The notes under the pieces: generated by a model | What the model was told of the DNA's origin: nothing | Databases searched by the model: none | What the model saw: the letters and a program-made list of their open reading frames with translations, nothing else | Made by a program: the position numbers and the translations under genes | NCBI RefSeq assembly: GCF_029633825.1 | Contig: NZ_CP090640.1 | Location: 1,984,001 to 2,048,000, forward strand | Source of the DNA: Burkholderia contaminans | GTDB lineage: Bacteria; Pseudomonadota; Gammaproteobacteria; Burkholderiales; Burkholderiaceae | Direction of reading: 5' to 3' | Length of the DNA: 64,000 nucleotides | Shown here: positions 47,255 through 59,119 of the stretch, one piece after another | How the letters are laid out: each line of letters begins with the position of its first letter | How positions within the stretch are numbered: the first letter of the stretch is position 1

Positions 47255-47902
47255 TCAGACCGTCAGCAAACCCTTCTTCTCGATGAACGCGATCACGTCC
47301 GCGACGCCTTCGAGCGCCTTCAGGTTCGTCATCACGTAAGGCCGCTCGCCGCGCATCTTCTTCGTGTCGGACGCCATCACGTCGAGGTTCGCGCCGACCA
47401 GCGGCGCGAGATCCGTCTTGTTGATCACGAGCAGGTCGGACTTCGTGATGCCGGGGCCGCCCTTGCGCGGAATCTTCTCGCCGCCCGCGACGTCGATCAC
47501 GTAGATCGTCAGGTCCGACAGCTCGGGGCTGAAGGTCGCCGCGAGATTGTCGCCGCCCGATTCGATGAACACGATGTCGGCATCGGGAAAGCGCGACAGC
47601 ATCCGGTCGACGGCTTCGAGGTTGATCGACGCGTCCTCGCGAATCGCCGTGTGTGGGCAGCCGCCCGTCTCGACGCCCATGATGCGTTCCTCGGGCAGCG
47701 CGCCCGCGACCGTCAGCAGGCGCTGGTCTTCCTTCGTATAGATGTCGTTGGTGATCGCGACGAGGTCGTACTTGTCGCGCATCGCCTTGCACAGCATTTC
47801 GAGCAGCGTGGTCTTGCCGGAGCCGACGGGGCCGCCGATGCCGACGCGCAGCGGCGGCAGTTTCTTCGTGCGGCGGGCGGAGGAGGGAGCAGGTGCGTTC
47901 AT
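47255..47902 (-). CDS. ureG: Urease accessory GTPase
   Basis: The protein has 215 residues. The P-loop [15 protein letters not shown] lies near residue 22. [15 protein letters not shown] contains the Cys-Pro-His nickel motif, and [12 protein letters not shown] is the G4 motif. It delivers nickel to urease by GTP hydrolysis with UreE, UreF and UreD. It is the last gene of the ure block. Confidence 0.96.
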   Translation of the reverse strand: MNAPAPSSARRTKKLPPLRVGIGGPVGSGKTTLLEMLCKAMRDKYDLVAITNDIYTKEDQRLLTVAGALPEERIMGVETGGCPHTAIREDASINLEAVDRMLSRFPDADIVFIESGGDNLAATFSPELSDLTIYVIDVAGGEKIPRKGGPGITKSDLLVINKTDLAPLVGANLDVMASDTKKMRGERPYVMTNLKALEGVADVIAFIEKKGLLTV

Positions 47903-47919
47903 GGCGGGTAGCGTCGGGT

Positions 47920-48600
47920 TCAGGAGCGGAACAACCGCGAATACTGGCTTTCGTGCCGCGCGGACAGGATGCCGAGCTGCGGCGCGAACGTGTTGACGGC
48001 GTCGGGCGGGGTCGCGAGCGCGCGGCGCACGGCCGCGTCGATCGCACCGCGCAGCGCGACGATGATGCGTTGCCCGGCGAGCTGGCCGAGCGGCACGGCC
48101 TTCAGCGCGGCGGACGTCTGGTTCTCGACCCAGCCGAATGCATAAGCGGCGAGCACCGCATCGGCGCTCGCGTCGTGCGCGGCGGCCGCGTATGCGAATG
48201 CGGTGGGCAGCGCGATCGGCGCAATCGCCGCGAGCGTCGCGCGGCGCTCGGCATCGCCCCATTCGAGCGACGCGCACAGCTGCGCGAGCGACCAGCCCAT
48301 CTGTTCGGTCTCGCGGCGCAGTTCCGCCGATTCGCGGCTCGCGATGAACCACGCATTCTCGGCGGCGAGTGCCGGCGCGTCGTGCGCGTGCCAGCGCGCG
48401 AGCTGGTGCGCGAGGAACGGCAGCTCGCCGTGCGCGAGCACGTCGGTCAGGCCGCTCGCGATCCAGTCGCGCGCGGTATCCGCGTCGTGGATCAGGTTCG
48501 CGTCGAGCGCCGCTTCGAGCCCCTGCGAATAGCTGAACGCGCCGATCGGCAGCGCCGGCGACGCGAGGTGCAGCAGCGCGACGAGTTCAGTGGTGGTCAT
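47920..48600 (-). CDS. ureF: Urease accessory protein
   Basis: The protein has 226 residues. The N-terminal [21 protein letters not shown] is the family signature. It forms the UreDFG activation complex on apo-urease. The start at 48600 overlaps the end of ureE by 14 bases; ureG follows 17 bases later. Confidence 0.95.
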   Translation of the reverse strand: MTTTELVALLHLASPALPIGAFSYSQGLEAALDANLIHDADTARDWIASGLTDVLAHGELPFLAHQLARWHAHDAPALAAENAWFIASRESAELRRETEQMGWSLAQLCASLEWGDAERRATLAAIAPIALPTAFAYAAAAHDASADAVLAAYAFGWVENQTSAALKAVPLGQLAGQRIIVALRGAIDAAVRRALATPPDAVNTFAPQLGILSARHESQYSRLFRS

Positions 48601-49198
48601 GGCCGTGGCCGTGCGCGCAACCGGGGCCATGCTGATGGTCGTGGTCGTGGTCGTGGTCGTGATCGTGCGAATGCGAGTGGCCGTGATGCTCGCCGAACAC
48701 CTGCTGCGCAAGTGCGTAATCCTCGGCGAACGTCGCATCGTGCCCGTGCTTGTGGCCGCCGCCGTACGCACCGGCTTCCGGCTGGAACGGTGCGAGGGTC
48801 TCCTCGACCTGCGTGCCGAGGCGGCGCAACATGTCCGCGAGCACCGGGTCGGCTTCGAGCTTCAGGTAGCCGTCGCCGATCTCGACTGGCGTGTGACGAT
48901 TGCCGAGGTGGTACGCGGCGCGCATCAGCGTGAGCGGATCGGCCGCGCTCACGCGCAGCACGGTCTCGGGCGCCGCGGCAATGCGCACGAGTGCGCCGTC
49001 GTCGGCGACGAGCACGTCGCCGTCGCGCAGGATCGTGCCGCGCGGCAGCAGGACCGCGACCTCCTCGCCGGTGTCGAGCGTCGCCGCGAGGCGGCTCTTG
49101 CAGCGGGCGTCGTAGGCGAGCGTGAGCGTCGGTGCGCGCGCGACGAGCGACGCGGCGAGTTTCACGTTCGGGGCAATGCGTTTGTCGAGGGTGCGCAT
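48587..49198 (-). CDS. ureE: Urease nickel metallochaperone
   Basis: The protein has 203 residues. The N-terminal domain has [16 protein letters not shown] and the core [12 protein letters not shown] carries the conserved His. The C-terminal 50 residues are very rich in His and Asp ([17 protein letters not shown]), a nickel store as in the Klebsiella protein. The His-Asp run is coded by a hexamer DNA repeat. It lies 22 bases after ureC. Confidence 0.95.
   Translation of the reverse strand: MRTLDKRIAPNVKLAASLVARAPTLTLAYDARCKSRLAATLDTGEEVAVLLPRGTILRDGDVLVADDGALVRIAAAPETVLRVSAADPLTLMRAAYHLGNRHTPVEIGDGYLKLEADPVLADMLRRLGTQVEETLAPFQPEAGAYGGGHKHGHDATFAEDYALAQQVFGEHHGHSHSHDHDHDHDHDHQHGPGCAHGHGHDHH
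48635..48667. repeat. Hexamer microsatellite inside ureE
   Basis: Five tandem GTGGTC-type units (the first and last degenerate), read as alternating His-Asp codons on the minus strand. Gain or loss of a unit keeps the frame and only alters the length of the metal-binding tail. Confidence 0.75.
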
Positions 49199-49220
49199 GA
49201 ATCGAAAACCGGCAATCGGA

Positions 49221-50927
49221 TCAGAACAGGAAATAGCGCTGCGCCATCGGCAGCACCGTGGCCGGTTCGCAGGTGAGCAACTGGCCGTCGGCGATCACGT
49301 CGTAGGTTTCCGGATCGACGCTGATCGACGGGCGCCACGCGTTGTGGATCATGTCGGCCTTCGTCACGTTGCGGCAGTTGCGCACCGGCACGATCCGCTT
49401 CGCGAGGCCGTAGCGTTCCGCGATGCCCGCATCGGCGGCCATCTGCGACACGAAGGTCAGCGACGTGCGCGCGAGCGCACCGCCGCGGGTGGCGAACATC
49501 TCGCGATAGTGGACCGGCTGCGGCGTCGGGATCGACGCGTTCGGATCGCCCATCTGCGCCATCGCGATCATCCCGCCCTTCAGGATCATCGACGGCTTGA
49601 TCCCGAAGAACGCGGGTTCCCACAGCACGAGGTCGGCCCACTTGCCCGGCTCGATCGAGCCGACTTCGTGCGCGATGCCATGCGTGAGCGCCGGGTTGAT
49701 CGTGTACTTCGCGACGTAGCGCTTCGCGCGGAAGTTGTCGTTGCGCGTGCTGTCTTCCGGCAGTGCGCCGCGCTGCACCTTCATCTTGTGCGCGGTCTGC
49801 CAGGTGCGGATGATCACTTCGCCGACGCGGCCCATCGCCTGCGAGTCGGACGACAGCATCGACAGCGCGCCGAGATCGTGCAGGATGTCCTCGGCCGCGA
49901 TCGTCTCGCGGCGAATGCGCGATTCGGCGAACGCGAGATCCTCGGCGATCGACGGATCGAGGTGATGGCACACCATCAGCATGTCGAGGTGCTCGTCGAG
50001 CGTGTTGATCGTGTACGGGCGCGTCGGGTTGGTCGACGACGGCAGCACGTTCATCTCGCCGCACACCTTCAGGATGTCCGGCGCATGGCCGCCGCCCGCG
50101 CCTTCGGTGTGGTACGTGTGGATCGTGCGGCCCTTGAACGCGGCGACCGTCGATTCGACGAAGCCGCCTTCGTTCAGCGTATCGGTGTGGATCGCGACCT
50201 GCGTGTCGGTGTCGTCGGCGACGGACAGGCAGTTGTCGATCGCCGCGGGCGTCGTGCCCCAGTCCTCGTGCAGCTTCAGCCCGATCGCGCCGGCCGCGAT
50301 CTGCTCGACGAGCGGCTGCGGCAGGCTCGCATTGCCCTTGCCGAGGAAGCCGAGGTTGATCGGCCAGCCGTCGGCGGCCTGCAGCATCCGCTCCATGTGC
50401 CACGGGCCCGGCGTGCAGGTCGTCGCGTTGGTGCCGGTGGCCGGCCCCGTGCCGCCGCCGAGCATCGTCGTGACGCCCGACGCGAGCGCCTCGTCGATCT
50501 GCTGCGGGCTGATGAAGTGGATGTGCGTGTCGATGCCGCCGGCCGTCACGATCAGTCCTTCGCCGGCGATCACCTCGGTCGCCGCGCCGATCGCGATCGT
50601 CACGCCCGGTTGAATGTCCGGGTTGCCGGCCTTGCCGATCGCGGCGATGCGGCCGTGCTTGATCGCGATGTCGGCCTTCACGATGCCCCAGTGATCGAGG
50701 ATCACCGCGTTCGTGATGATCGTGTCGGGCACGTCGGCGGCCACGCGCTGCGACTGGCCCATCCCGTCGCGGATCACCTTCCCGCCGCCGAATTTCACTT
50801 CCTCGCCGTAGGTCGTGTAGTCGCGTTCGATCTCGATCAGCAGTTCGGTATCGGCGAGCCGGACGCGGTCGCCCGTCGTCGGCCCGAACATTTCCGCGTA
50901 CGCGCGGCGGCTCAAGCGTAGTGTCAT
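49221..50927 (-). CDS. ureC: Urease alpha subunit
   Basis: The protein has 568 residues, full length. It hydrolyses urea at a two-nickel centre. [13 protein letters not shown] carries the first His pair, GLKLHEDWG the carbamylated lysine (Lys218), and MVCHHLDPS the mobile-flap histidines. The Asp ligand region ([14 protein letters not shown]) is intact. It follows ureB with a 28-base gap. Confidence 0.97.
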   Translation of the reverse strand: MTLRLSRRAYAEMFGPTTGDRVRLADTELLIEIERDYTTYGEEVKFGGGKVIRDGMGQSQRVAADVPDTIITNAVILDHWGIVKADIAIKHGRIAAIGKAGNPDIQPGVTIAIGAATEVIAGEGLIVTAGGIDTHIHFISPQQIDEALASGVTTMLGGGTGPATGTNATTCTPGPWHMERMLQAADGWPINLGFLGKGNASLPQPLVEQIAAGAIGLKLHEDWGTTPAAIDNCLSVADDTDTQVAIHTDTLNEGGFVESTVAAFKGRTIHTYHTEGAGGGHAPDILKVCGEMNVLPSSTNPTRPYTINTLDEHLDMLMVCHHLDPSIAEDLAFAESRIRRETIAAEDILHDLGALSMLSSDSQAMGRVGEVIIRTWQTAHKMKVQRGALPEDSTRNDNFRAKRYVAKYTINPALTHGIAHEVGSIEPGKWADLVLWEPAFFGIKPSMILKGGMIAMAQMGDPNASIPTPQPVHYREMFATRGGALARTSLTFVSQMAADAGIAERYGLAKRIVPVRNCRNVTKADMIHNAWRPSISVDPETYDVIADGQLLTCEPATVLPMAQRYFLF

Positions 50928-50955
50928 GTGCTGTTCCTGAAGAGCGGGGCGCGGC

Positions 50956-51261
50956 TTACAGCGGCCCCATCACCTTGCCCTGAAAACCATAGACGGCCCG
51001 ATCGCCCGCGAGCGCGACCAGCTCGATGGTGCGCGTCTGGCCCGGCTCGAAGCGCACCGCGGTGCCGGCCGCGATGTTCAGGCGAAAGCCGCGTGCGGCC
51101 GCGCGATCGAACGACAGCGCGTCGTTGACTTCGAAGAAGTGGTAGTGCGAGCCGACCTGCACCGGGCGGTCGCCGGTGTTCGCGACGACGAGCGTCAGCG
51201 TCGCGCGGCCCGCGTTCAGTTCGTGTTCGCCGTCGTCGGTGAGGATTTCGCCGGGGATCAT
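50956..51261 (-). CDS. ureB: Urease beta subunit
   Basis: The protein has 101 residues from ATG 51261 ([16 protein letters not shown]). [19 protein letters not shown] and [17 protein letters not shown] are family marks. An in-frame GTG at 51273 lies inside the previous gene and is not used here. It overlaps no neighbour and stands nine bases from ureA. Confidence 0.96.
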   Translation of the reverse strand: MIPGEILTDDGEHELNAGRATLTLVVANTGDRPVQVGSHYHFFEVNDALSFDRAAARGFRLNIAAGTAVRFEPGQTRTIELVALAGDRAVYGFQGKVMGPL

Positions 51262-51269
51262 GCGGGGCC

Positions 51270-51572
51270 TCACGGAATCGGGTGATGGACGGTCACGAGC
51301 TTCGTGCCGTCGGGGAAGGTCGCCTCGACCTGGATGTCGGGAATCATCTCCGGCACGCCGTCCATCACGTCGTCGCGCGTGAGCAGCGTCGTGCCGTAAT
51401 GCATCACTTCGGCGACCGTCTTGCCGTCGCGCGCGGCTTCCATCAGCGCGGCGGTGATGAAGGCGACCGCCTCCGGATAGTTGAGCTTCAGGCCGCGTGC
51501 GCGGCGACGCTCGGCCAGCAGCGCCGCCGTGAAGATCAGCAGCTTGTCCTTCTCGCGGGGAGTCAGTTTCAT
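51270..51572 (-). CDS. ureA: Urease gamma subunit
   Basis: The protein has 100 residues, full length. [21 protein letters not shown] at the N-terminus (given in part) and [20 protein letters not shown] are classic. The C-terminus [13 protein letters not shown] is complete. The gap of 236 bases to ureD is larger than others in the operon and holds no gene I can support. Confidence 0.96.
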
Positions 51573-51808
51573 GAAGGCAGACGTTCAGGAAAACGTAATT
51601 TTTATCGGTGCGCGCGCAACGGGGCGAACGCGCGGTTCATCGTAGCACCGCGCTGTTTTGCGTGCGTCGTGTATCGGTTATGTAAGGAGCAAGGCGCGTG
51701 CCATGTGCATGAAACGCAGCGCGATGCGCAATCGTGGTGCGCGATGCATGGGCAACGTGCAGCGCCCGCCGCGACACTGCGCCGAAACGGTGCGTGGCGC
51801 GGCCGCGC

Positions 51809-53575
<1,767 letters not shown>

Positions 53576-54433
53576 TCATCGTCCAAGGTAAGACTCGATC
53601 ACCGCGTCGTCGCGCTTGACCTGGTCGAGCGTGCCTTGCGCGAGCACCGCGCCTTCGGCTATCACCGTCACGCGGCCGGTGTCGCCCGCGAGCGCCGCGA
53701 CGAATTCCATGTCGTGCTCGACGACCATCATCGAACAGGTACCGCGCAACGTGTTCAGCAGCTCGGCGAGTTCCATCGTCTCGTGGTCGGTCATGCCGGC
53801 CGCGGGCTCGTCGAGCAGCAGCAGCGCGGGGCGCTGCATCAGCAGCATGCCGATCTCGAGCCGCTGCTTCTGCCCGTGCGACAGCTCGCCTGCCGCGCGA
53901 AAGGCCTGGCTTTCGAGGCCGATCAGCGCGAGCGTCTCCTCGATCTTCGCCTGCGCGGTGCGGTCGAGCCGCGCGCGCAGCGACGCGAGCCAGCCCTTGT
54001 CGGTCTGCATCGCAAGCTCGAGGTTCTCCCACACCGGATGCTGTTCGAACACGGTCGGCTTCTGGAACTTGCGGCCGATGCCCGCGCGTGCGATCTCGGG
54101 CTCGTTCATCCGCGCGAGGTCGATCGTCTGGCCGAGAAACACCTTGCCCGCGTCGGGGCGTGTCTTGCCGGTGATCACGTCCATCATCGTCGTCTTGCCT
54201 GCGCCGTTCGGGCCGATCACGCAGCGCAGCTCGCCCGCGTCGATCGCGAGCGACAGCTTCTTCAGCGCGCGGAAGCCGTCGAAGCTCACCTCGATATCCT
54301 CGAGGTAGAGGATCGTGCCGTGCGACGTGTCGATGCCGGGCGGCACCACGCGCCCCATCGACGCGGTGCCGCTGACGGCCAGCCCTTCGTCCTCGGGCGG
54401 CGGCGTGAATTGGTAGAGGGCCGTTCCGTTCAT
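53576..54433 (-). CDS. urtD: Urea ABC transporter ATPase
   Basis: The protein has 285 residues. The LivG-type domain starts at about residue 40 (TILYLEDIEVSFDGF). Walker A is GPNGAGKTT and Walker B LLLLDEPAAGMTD, with LSHGQKQRLEIG between them. The first 40 residues are a low-complexity N-terminal extension. It overlaps urtC by four bases. Confidence 0.95.
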   Translation of the reverse strand: MNGTALYQFTPPPEDEGLAVSGTASMGRVVPPGIDTSHGTILYLEDIEVSFDGFRALKKLSLAIDAGELRCVIGPNGAGKTTMMDVITGKTRPDAGKVFLGQTIDLARMNEPEIARAGIGRKFQKPTVFEQHPVWENLELAMQTDKGWLASLRARLDRTAQAKIEETLALIGLESQAFRAAGELSHGQKQRLEIGMLLMQRPALLLLDEPAAGMTDHETMELAELLNTLRGTCSMMVVEHDMEFVAALAGDTGRVTVIAEGAVLAQGTLDQVKRDDAVIESYLGR

Positions 54434-55617
54434 GCGCGTTTCCCCTTCGCGAGCACGGTTTCGACGAGGCCCATGATCCCGCGCGGCAGCAGCAGCGGCA
54501 CGAGCACGAAGATCAGGCCGAGGAAGAACAGCCAGTATTCGGCGAAATACGCGGTAAACAGGCTCTTCGCGCCGTTCACCGCGAACGCGCCGACGATCGG
54601 CCCGATCAGCGTGCCTCGCCCGCCCACCGCGACCCAGATCGCCATCTCGATCGAGTTGCCGGGCGACATCTCGCCGGGATTGATGATGCCGACCTGCGGC
54701 ACGTACAGCGCGCCCGCGATGCCGCACAGCACGGCCGACACGGTCCATACGAACAGCTTGTACGCAAGCGGGCTGTAGCCGAGGAACATCAGCCGCGTCT
54801 CGCCGTCGCGCACCGCGGTGACGACGCGCCCGAGCTTGCTGGTGACGATCGCGCGCGCGGCGATGAACGCGAGCACGAGCGTCGCGAACGTCAGCAGCAA
54901 CAGCACCGTGCGCGTGCCGGGCGACGTGATCGCGAAGCCCGCGATGCGCTTGAAGTCGGTGAAGCCGTTGTTGCCGCCGAAGCCAGTCTCGTTGCGATAG
55001 AACAGCAGCATCGCCGCGAACGTCATGGCCTGCGTGATGATCGACAGGTACACGCCCTTCACGCGCGAGCGGAACGTGAAGAAGCCGAACACCCATGCGA
55101 GCACGGCCGGTACGAGCACGACGAGCGCGAGCGCCCACGCGAGATGCTGCGTGCCGCTCCAGTACCACGGCAACTGGTGCCAGTCGAGGAACACCATGAA
55201 GTCGGGCAGGTCGCTGCCGTACTTGCCGTCGCGGCCGATCTCGCGCATCAGGTACATGCCGATCGCATAGCCGCCGAGCGCGAAGAACAGCCCGTGGCCG
55301 AGGCTCAGGATCCCGCAGTAGCCCCAGACGAGATCGAGCGCGAGCGCGGCGATCGCGTAGCACATCAGCTTGCCGGTGAGCGTCATCGCGTACGCGGACA
55401 GATGGAACGCGCTCGACTCGGGCGCGACGAGCGCGGCGAGCGGCACGCCGATGCCGATTGCGATGCACAGCGCGATCAGCGCGAGCCACGCGCGCCGCGA
55501 CAGCAGCGCGGGGCGGGGCGGCAGGCCGAGCGCGAAACCGTCTGCCGCGCGTGCGGCAGCGGCCGGCTTCGGCGAGTCGACGGTGGGGTTCGACAACGAG
55601 TGGGTGGTTGAAGTCAC
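54430..55617 (-). CDS. urtC: Urea ABC transporter permease
   Basis: The protein has 395 residues from GTG 55617, which has GGAGG about ten bases upstream. It has a LivM-type fold with about nine to ten helices. WGYCGILSLGHGLFFALGGY near residue 100 and VGGRGTLIGPIVGAF near residue 335 are family marks. One base separates it from the urtB stop. Confidence 0.94.
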   Translation of the reverse strand: MTSTTHSLSNPTVDSPKPAAAARAADGFALGLPPRPALLSRRAWLALIALCIAIGIGVPLAALVAPESSAFHLSAYAMTLTGKLMCYAIAALALDLVWGYCGILSLGHGLFFALGGYAIGMYLMREIGRDGKYGSDLPDFMVFLDWHQLPWYWSGTQHLAWALALVVLVPAVLAWVFGFFTFRSRVKGVYLSIITQAMTFAAMLLFYRNETGFGGNNGFTDFKRIAGFAITSPGTRTVLLLLTFATLVLAFIAARAIVTSKLGRVVTAVRDGETRLMFLGYSPLAYKLFVWTVSAVLCGIAGALYVPQVGIINPGEMSPGNSIEMAIWVAVGGRGTLIGPIVGAFAVNGAKSLFTAYFAEYWLFFLGLIFVLVPLLLPRGIMGLVETVLAKGKRA

Positions 55618-55618
55618 G

Positions 55619-57238
55619 TCAAGCCTCCGCACTGCGGCCCTTCGGGGCAAACATGCCCTGCGGACGTTTCTGGATGAACAGCACGATCATCACCAGCACC
55701 GCGATCTTCGCGAGCACGGCGCCCCAGAACGGCTCGATCGCCTTGCTCGCGAGGCCGAGCCCGAAGCCGCCGAGCACGGTGCCGGCGATTTGCCCGACGC
55801 CGCCGAGCACGACCGCCATGAACGAATCGATGATGTAGTTCTGGCCGAGGTCGGGGCCCACGTTGCCGATCTGCGACAGCGCGCAGCCGCCGAGGCCGGC
55901 GATGCCCGCGCCGAACGCGAATGCATACGCGTCGACGCGCGCGGTCTTCACGCCGACGCACGCGGCCATCCGGCGGTTCTGCGTGACGGCGCGCACGAAC
56001 AGGCCGAGCTGCGTCTTCGTCAGCACGGCCCATGCGACGAATACGACTGCGAGAGCGAAGGCGAGGATCGCGAGCCGGTTGTACGGCAGGATCAGGTTCT
56101 GCATCACGGTCACGCCGCCGCTCATCCACGACGGGTTCACGACCTGCACGTTCTGCGCGCCGAACAGCATCCGCGTCGCCTGGATCAGGATCAGGCTCAC
56201 GCCGAAGGTTGCGAGCAGCGTTTCGAGCGGGCGGCCGTACAGGTGCCGCAGCACGAGCCGCTCGAGCACGATGCCGACGAGCGCGGCCGTCACGAACGAC
56301 ACCGGCACCGCGACGAGCGGATACCAGTCGAACGCACCGGGCGCATAGCGCTGGATCAGCGTCTGCACGACATAGGTTGCGTACGCACCGATCATCAGGA
56401 ATTCGCCGTGCGCCATGTTGATCACGCCGATCAGCCCGTACGTGATCGCGAGGCCGAGCGCGGCGAGCAGCAGCACGCTGCCGAGCGACAGTCCGGCGAA
56501 CAGCGTGCCGACAATTTCGCCGCGGCGCTGCAGCGAATGCAGTGCGTCGAGACCTTGCTGCGCGGCGTCACGTACGCGCGCGTCGGGCTCCGCATAGCTG
56601 CCGTCGGCGTTCTTCGCGACGAGCGGGCGCAACTGCTCGATCATGTCGAGGTCGTGCCGCGCGGCCACCACCTGCACGGCTTCGAGACGCTTCGCCGGAT
56701 CGGCATCGTGCAGCGCGGCGATCGCCCATAGTGCGTCGAGGCGGCGCTTCAGCGCGGGGTCGGTTTCCTTTGCACGCGCGCGGTCGATCATCGGCTTGAG
56801 CGCCGGGTCGGGCGATTTCAGCAACGCGTCGATCGCGTCGCGGCGTGCGGCGATGTCGGGCGATGCGAGCGCGAGCCCCGACAGCGCGCCCGTGATCTTC
56901 GTGCGCAGCAGGTTGTTCAGCATCACCGGCTGCGCGTCGCCGGCCGGCGTCGCGGCCTGCGTGAGCGCATCGTGCGCGGTGTCGCCGGTCTGGATCAGCA
57001 GGCGGCCGTCGCCGGTCGCGAGCGCGTCGCCGGTCGACAGTGCGTTGAGCACCGCGACGGCGCGCGGATCGGAGTCGGCGGCGAGCCGTTCGATCGCGGC
57101 CGTCTTCGCGTCGAAGTCGTCGCCGGCGAGCGCCGCGGTATCGGTAGCCGTCAGCGCGAACGCGGCGCGCGGCAGCCCGCCCGCGAGGGCGGCGCACGCG
57201 ACGATCGCGACGGCGGCTCGGCGAAAGCGTGTAGGCAT
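55619..57238 (-). CDS. urtB: Urea ABC transporter permease with periplasmic N-terminal domain
   Basis: The protein has 539 residues from ATG 57238. It starts with a signal-type hydrophobic segment (AAVAIVACAALAGGLPRAAF). A soluble domain of about 200 residues with HEAT-like helices follows (ADSDPRAVAVLNAL, RDAIDALLKSPD). The LivH-type permease starts at about residue 245 (GLSLGSVLLLAALGLAITYG). The extra domain is usual for UrtB and absent from LivH, which supports a urea role. Confidence 0.94.
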   Translation of the reverse strand: MPTRFRRAAVAIVACAALAGGLPRAAFALTATDTAALAGDDFDAKTAAIERLAADSDPRAVAVLNALSTGDALATGDGRLLIQTGDTAHDALTQAATPAGDAQPVMLNNLLRTKITGALSGLALASPDIAARRDAIDALLKSPDPALKPMIDRARAKETDPALKRRLDALWAIAALHDADPAKRLEAVQVVAARHDLDMIEQLRPLVAKNADGSYAEPDARVRDAAQQGLDALHSLQRRGEIVGTLFAGLSLGSVLLLAALGLAITYGLIGVINMAHGEFLMIGAYATYVVQTLIQRYAPGAFDWYPLVAVPVSFVTAALVGIVLERLVLRHLYGRPLETLLATFGVSLILIQATRMLFGAQNVQVVNPSWMSGGVTVMQNLILPYNRLAILAFALAVVFVAWAVLTKTQLGLFVRAVTQNRRMAACVGVKTARVDAYAFAFGAGIAGLGGCALSQIGNVGPDLGQNYIIDSFMAVVLGGVGQIAGTVLGGFGLGLASKAIEPFWGAVLAKIAVLVMIVLFIQKRPQGMFAPKGRSAEA

Positions 57239-57381
57239 CGGGAATTCCTGTCGGGCGTGGGGAAGCGGATGCGTGCGGCGATGCGCGGGCGGTTCATCAC
57301 GGCGAGCGCGGCCCGCGCAGCGGGTTCGGCATCGGCGTGCGAGCGGTACGTCGCGCGTGACACGCGACGTACCGCCCTGCA

Positions 57382-58689
57382 TCAGGCGAGCGCCGCGCGC
57401 TGCCGGCGCAGGAAGGCCGGGATCGACGTGACGATGTCCGGCTTGCCCTGGTTGCCGGCGATGAACGGGCTCCACGGTTGCGCGCGCACCGCGGTCTTGG
57501 TCTTCCACACCACGTTGAACTGCCCGTCGCCGCGAATTTCGCCGATCATCACCGGCTTGTGCAGGTGATGGTTGCCGTCCATCGCGAGCGTGAAGCCCGA
57601 CGGCGCGGCGACGGTCTGGCCGATCATCGCAACGCGCACCTTGTCGACGTCGGTGCTCTTCGCCTTCTCGACGGCCTGCTTCCACATGTGGATGCCGACG
57701 TAGGTCGCTTCCATCGGGTCGTTGGTCACGCGCTTCGCGCCGCCCGGCAGGTTGTTCGCCTTCACCCACGCGGCGAACTGGTCCTTGAACTTCGTGTTGG
57801 TCGGGTTCTTCACCGACATGAAGTAATTCCACGCGGCGAGGTGGCCGACGAGCGGCTTCGTGTCGATCCCGCGCAGTTCTTCCTCGCCGACCGAGAACGC
57901 GACGACCGGCACGTCGGTCGCCTTGATCCCCTGGTTGCCGAGCTCCTTGTAGAACGGCACGTTCGAGTCGCCGTTGATCGTCGAGATCACGGTCGTCTTG
58001 CCGCCTTGCGAGAAGTTCTTGATGTTCGCGACGATGGTCTGATAGTCGCTATGGCCGAACGGCGTGTAGACCTCCTGAATATCCGCGTCCTTCACGCCCT
58101 TCGATTTCAGGAACGCGCGCAGGATCTTGTTGGTCGTGCGCGGATACACGTAGTCGGTGCCGAGCAGGAAGAAGCGCTTCGCGCCGCCGCCTTCCGCGCT
58201 CATCAGGTACTCGACGGCCGGGATCGCCTGCTGGTTGGGCGCCGCACCCGTGTAGAACACGTTGCGCGACATTTCCTCGCCTTCGTACTGCACCGGGTAG
58301 TAGAGCAGCCCGTTCAGTTCCTCGAACACCGGCAGCACCGATTTGCGCGACACCGACGTCCAGCAGCCGAACACGCACGCGACCTTGTCCTGCGTGAGCA
58401 ACTGGCGCGCCTTCTCCGCGAACAGCGGCCAGTTCGACGCGGGATCGACCACCACGGGCTCGAGCTTGCGGCCCATCACACCGCCGCTCTTGTTGATGTC
58501 GGCGATCGTCATCAGCGCGGTATCCTTCAGCGACGTCTCCGAGATCGCCATCGTGCCCGACAGCGAGTGCAGGATGCCGACCTTGATCGGGCCGGTGCCC
58601 GCATCGGCCGCGTGGGCGAACGGGCTCTTGCCCGCGAGCGCGAGCGCGCCGGCCATCGAACCGAACTTCAACAGACTGCGACGTTTCAT
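57382..58689 (-). CDS. urtA: Urea ABC transporter substrate-binding protein
   Basis: The protein has 435 residues. The start at 58689 follows AAGGGGAA. The N-terminus MKRRSLLKFGSMAGALALAG looks like a Tat signal (Arg-Arg-Ser-Leu-Leu-Lys). IKVGILHSLSGTMAISE and ACVFGCWTSVSRKSVLP match the UrtA/AmiC-like binding fold, and YYPVQYEGEE is typical. It is the first gene of the urt-ure block, with a sigma-54 site upstream. Confidence 0.95.
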   Translation of the reverse strand: MKRRSLLKFGSMAGALALAGKSPFAHAADAGTGPIKVGILHSLSGTMAISETSLKDTALMTIADINKSGGVMGRKLEPVVVDPASNWPLFAEKARQLLTQDKVACVFGCWTSVSRKSVLPVFEELNGLLYYPVQYEGEEMSRNVFYTGAAPNQQAIPAVEYLMSAEGGGAKRFFLLGTDYVYPRTTNKILRAFLKSKGVKDADIQEVYTPFGHSDYQTIVANIKNFSQGGKTTVISTINGDSNVPFYKELGNQGIKATDVPVVAFSVGEEELRGIDTKPLVGHLAAWNYFMSVKNPTNTKFKDQFAAWVKANNLPGGAKRVTNDPMEATYVGIHMWKQAVEKAKSTDVDKVRVAMIGQTVAAPSGFTLAMDGNHHLHKPVMIGEIRGDGQFNVVWKTKTAVRAQPWSPFIAGNQGKPDIVTSIPAFLRRQRAALA

Positions 58690-59016
58690 CGGGTTCCCCT
58701 TGACGTGTTGGATATGCGTGCGCCTTGAAGGCGTCGGCCAACGAGTAACGCAAGGCATGTGCCAGTCGTGCGGATGCACGTCCGGCGTGCCTGCGCGGGG
58801 CGGTGCGGGGCGTCGTGACGGTGCGGATGATGCGTCGTGCAGCATGCGCGGTCCGTCGCGGTGCAGGTTCGCGGGCGTAAATGGTGCACGGTCGCGGTTC
58901 CCCGTTCCGGTGCCTGAGCCTGCGCGTCGGGCTGGAACCGTCGTGCACCACGACTTCGCATCACGCGGGCAGGGCGCGGGCGCAGCGCAGTGCCGTCGAA
59001 GTGATGAACCGGAGTG
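58690..59016 (-). promoter_or_regulatory. Control region upstream of urtA
   Basis: No gene lies in this stretch. It holds the sigma-54 core at 58750-58764. Two NtrC-like half-sites lie further upstream (TGGTGCA at 58882-58888 and TGCACCA at 58944-58950), about 120-190 bases from the -24 box, a usual enhancer distance. The half-sites are short, so NtrC binding is only a suggestion. Confidence 0.5.
58750..58764 (-). promoter_or_regulatory. Sigma-54 (-24/-12) promoter of urtA
   Basis: Read on the minus strand the site is TGGCAC-ATGCC-TTGC, a perfect match to the TGGCAC-N5-TTGC core with the GG and GC pairs at the right spacing. Transcription would start near 58738, about 50 bases before the urtA ATG. 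It predicts RpoN- and NtrC-dependent expression under nitrogen limitation. Confidence 0.8.
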
Positions 59017-59050
59017 GAAAAGAGAAACGGGCACGCGATGCGTGCCCGTT
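59017..59050 (-). terminator. Rho-independent terminator after the rhodanese gene
   Basis: A perfect stem pairs 59026-59036 with 59040-59050, with a GAT loop. On the minus strand it is followed by TCTCTTTT. It isolates the hemN-side genes from the urtA promoter. Confidence 0.8.
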
Positions 59051-59119
59051 CGGGGGATCGGTGCGGCCGGCGGCAGGGTGCCGGTCGGCGAGGCGGCGCG
59101 TGATGCGCCGCGGGCAGGA

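Noticed and set aside
49122..50921. 599-codon plus frame opposite ureC
   Set aside because: It mirrors ureC, is full of Arg/His/Asp and shows no family motif.
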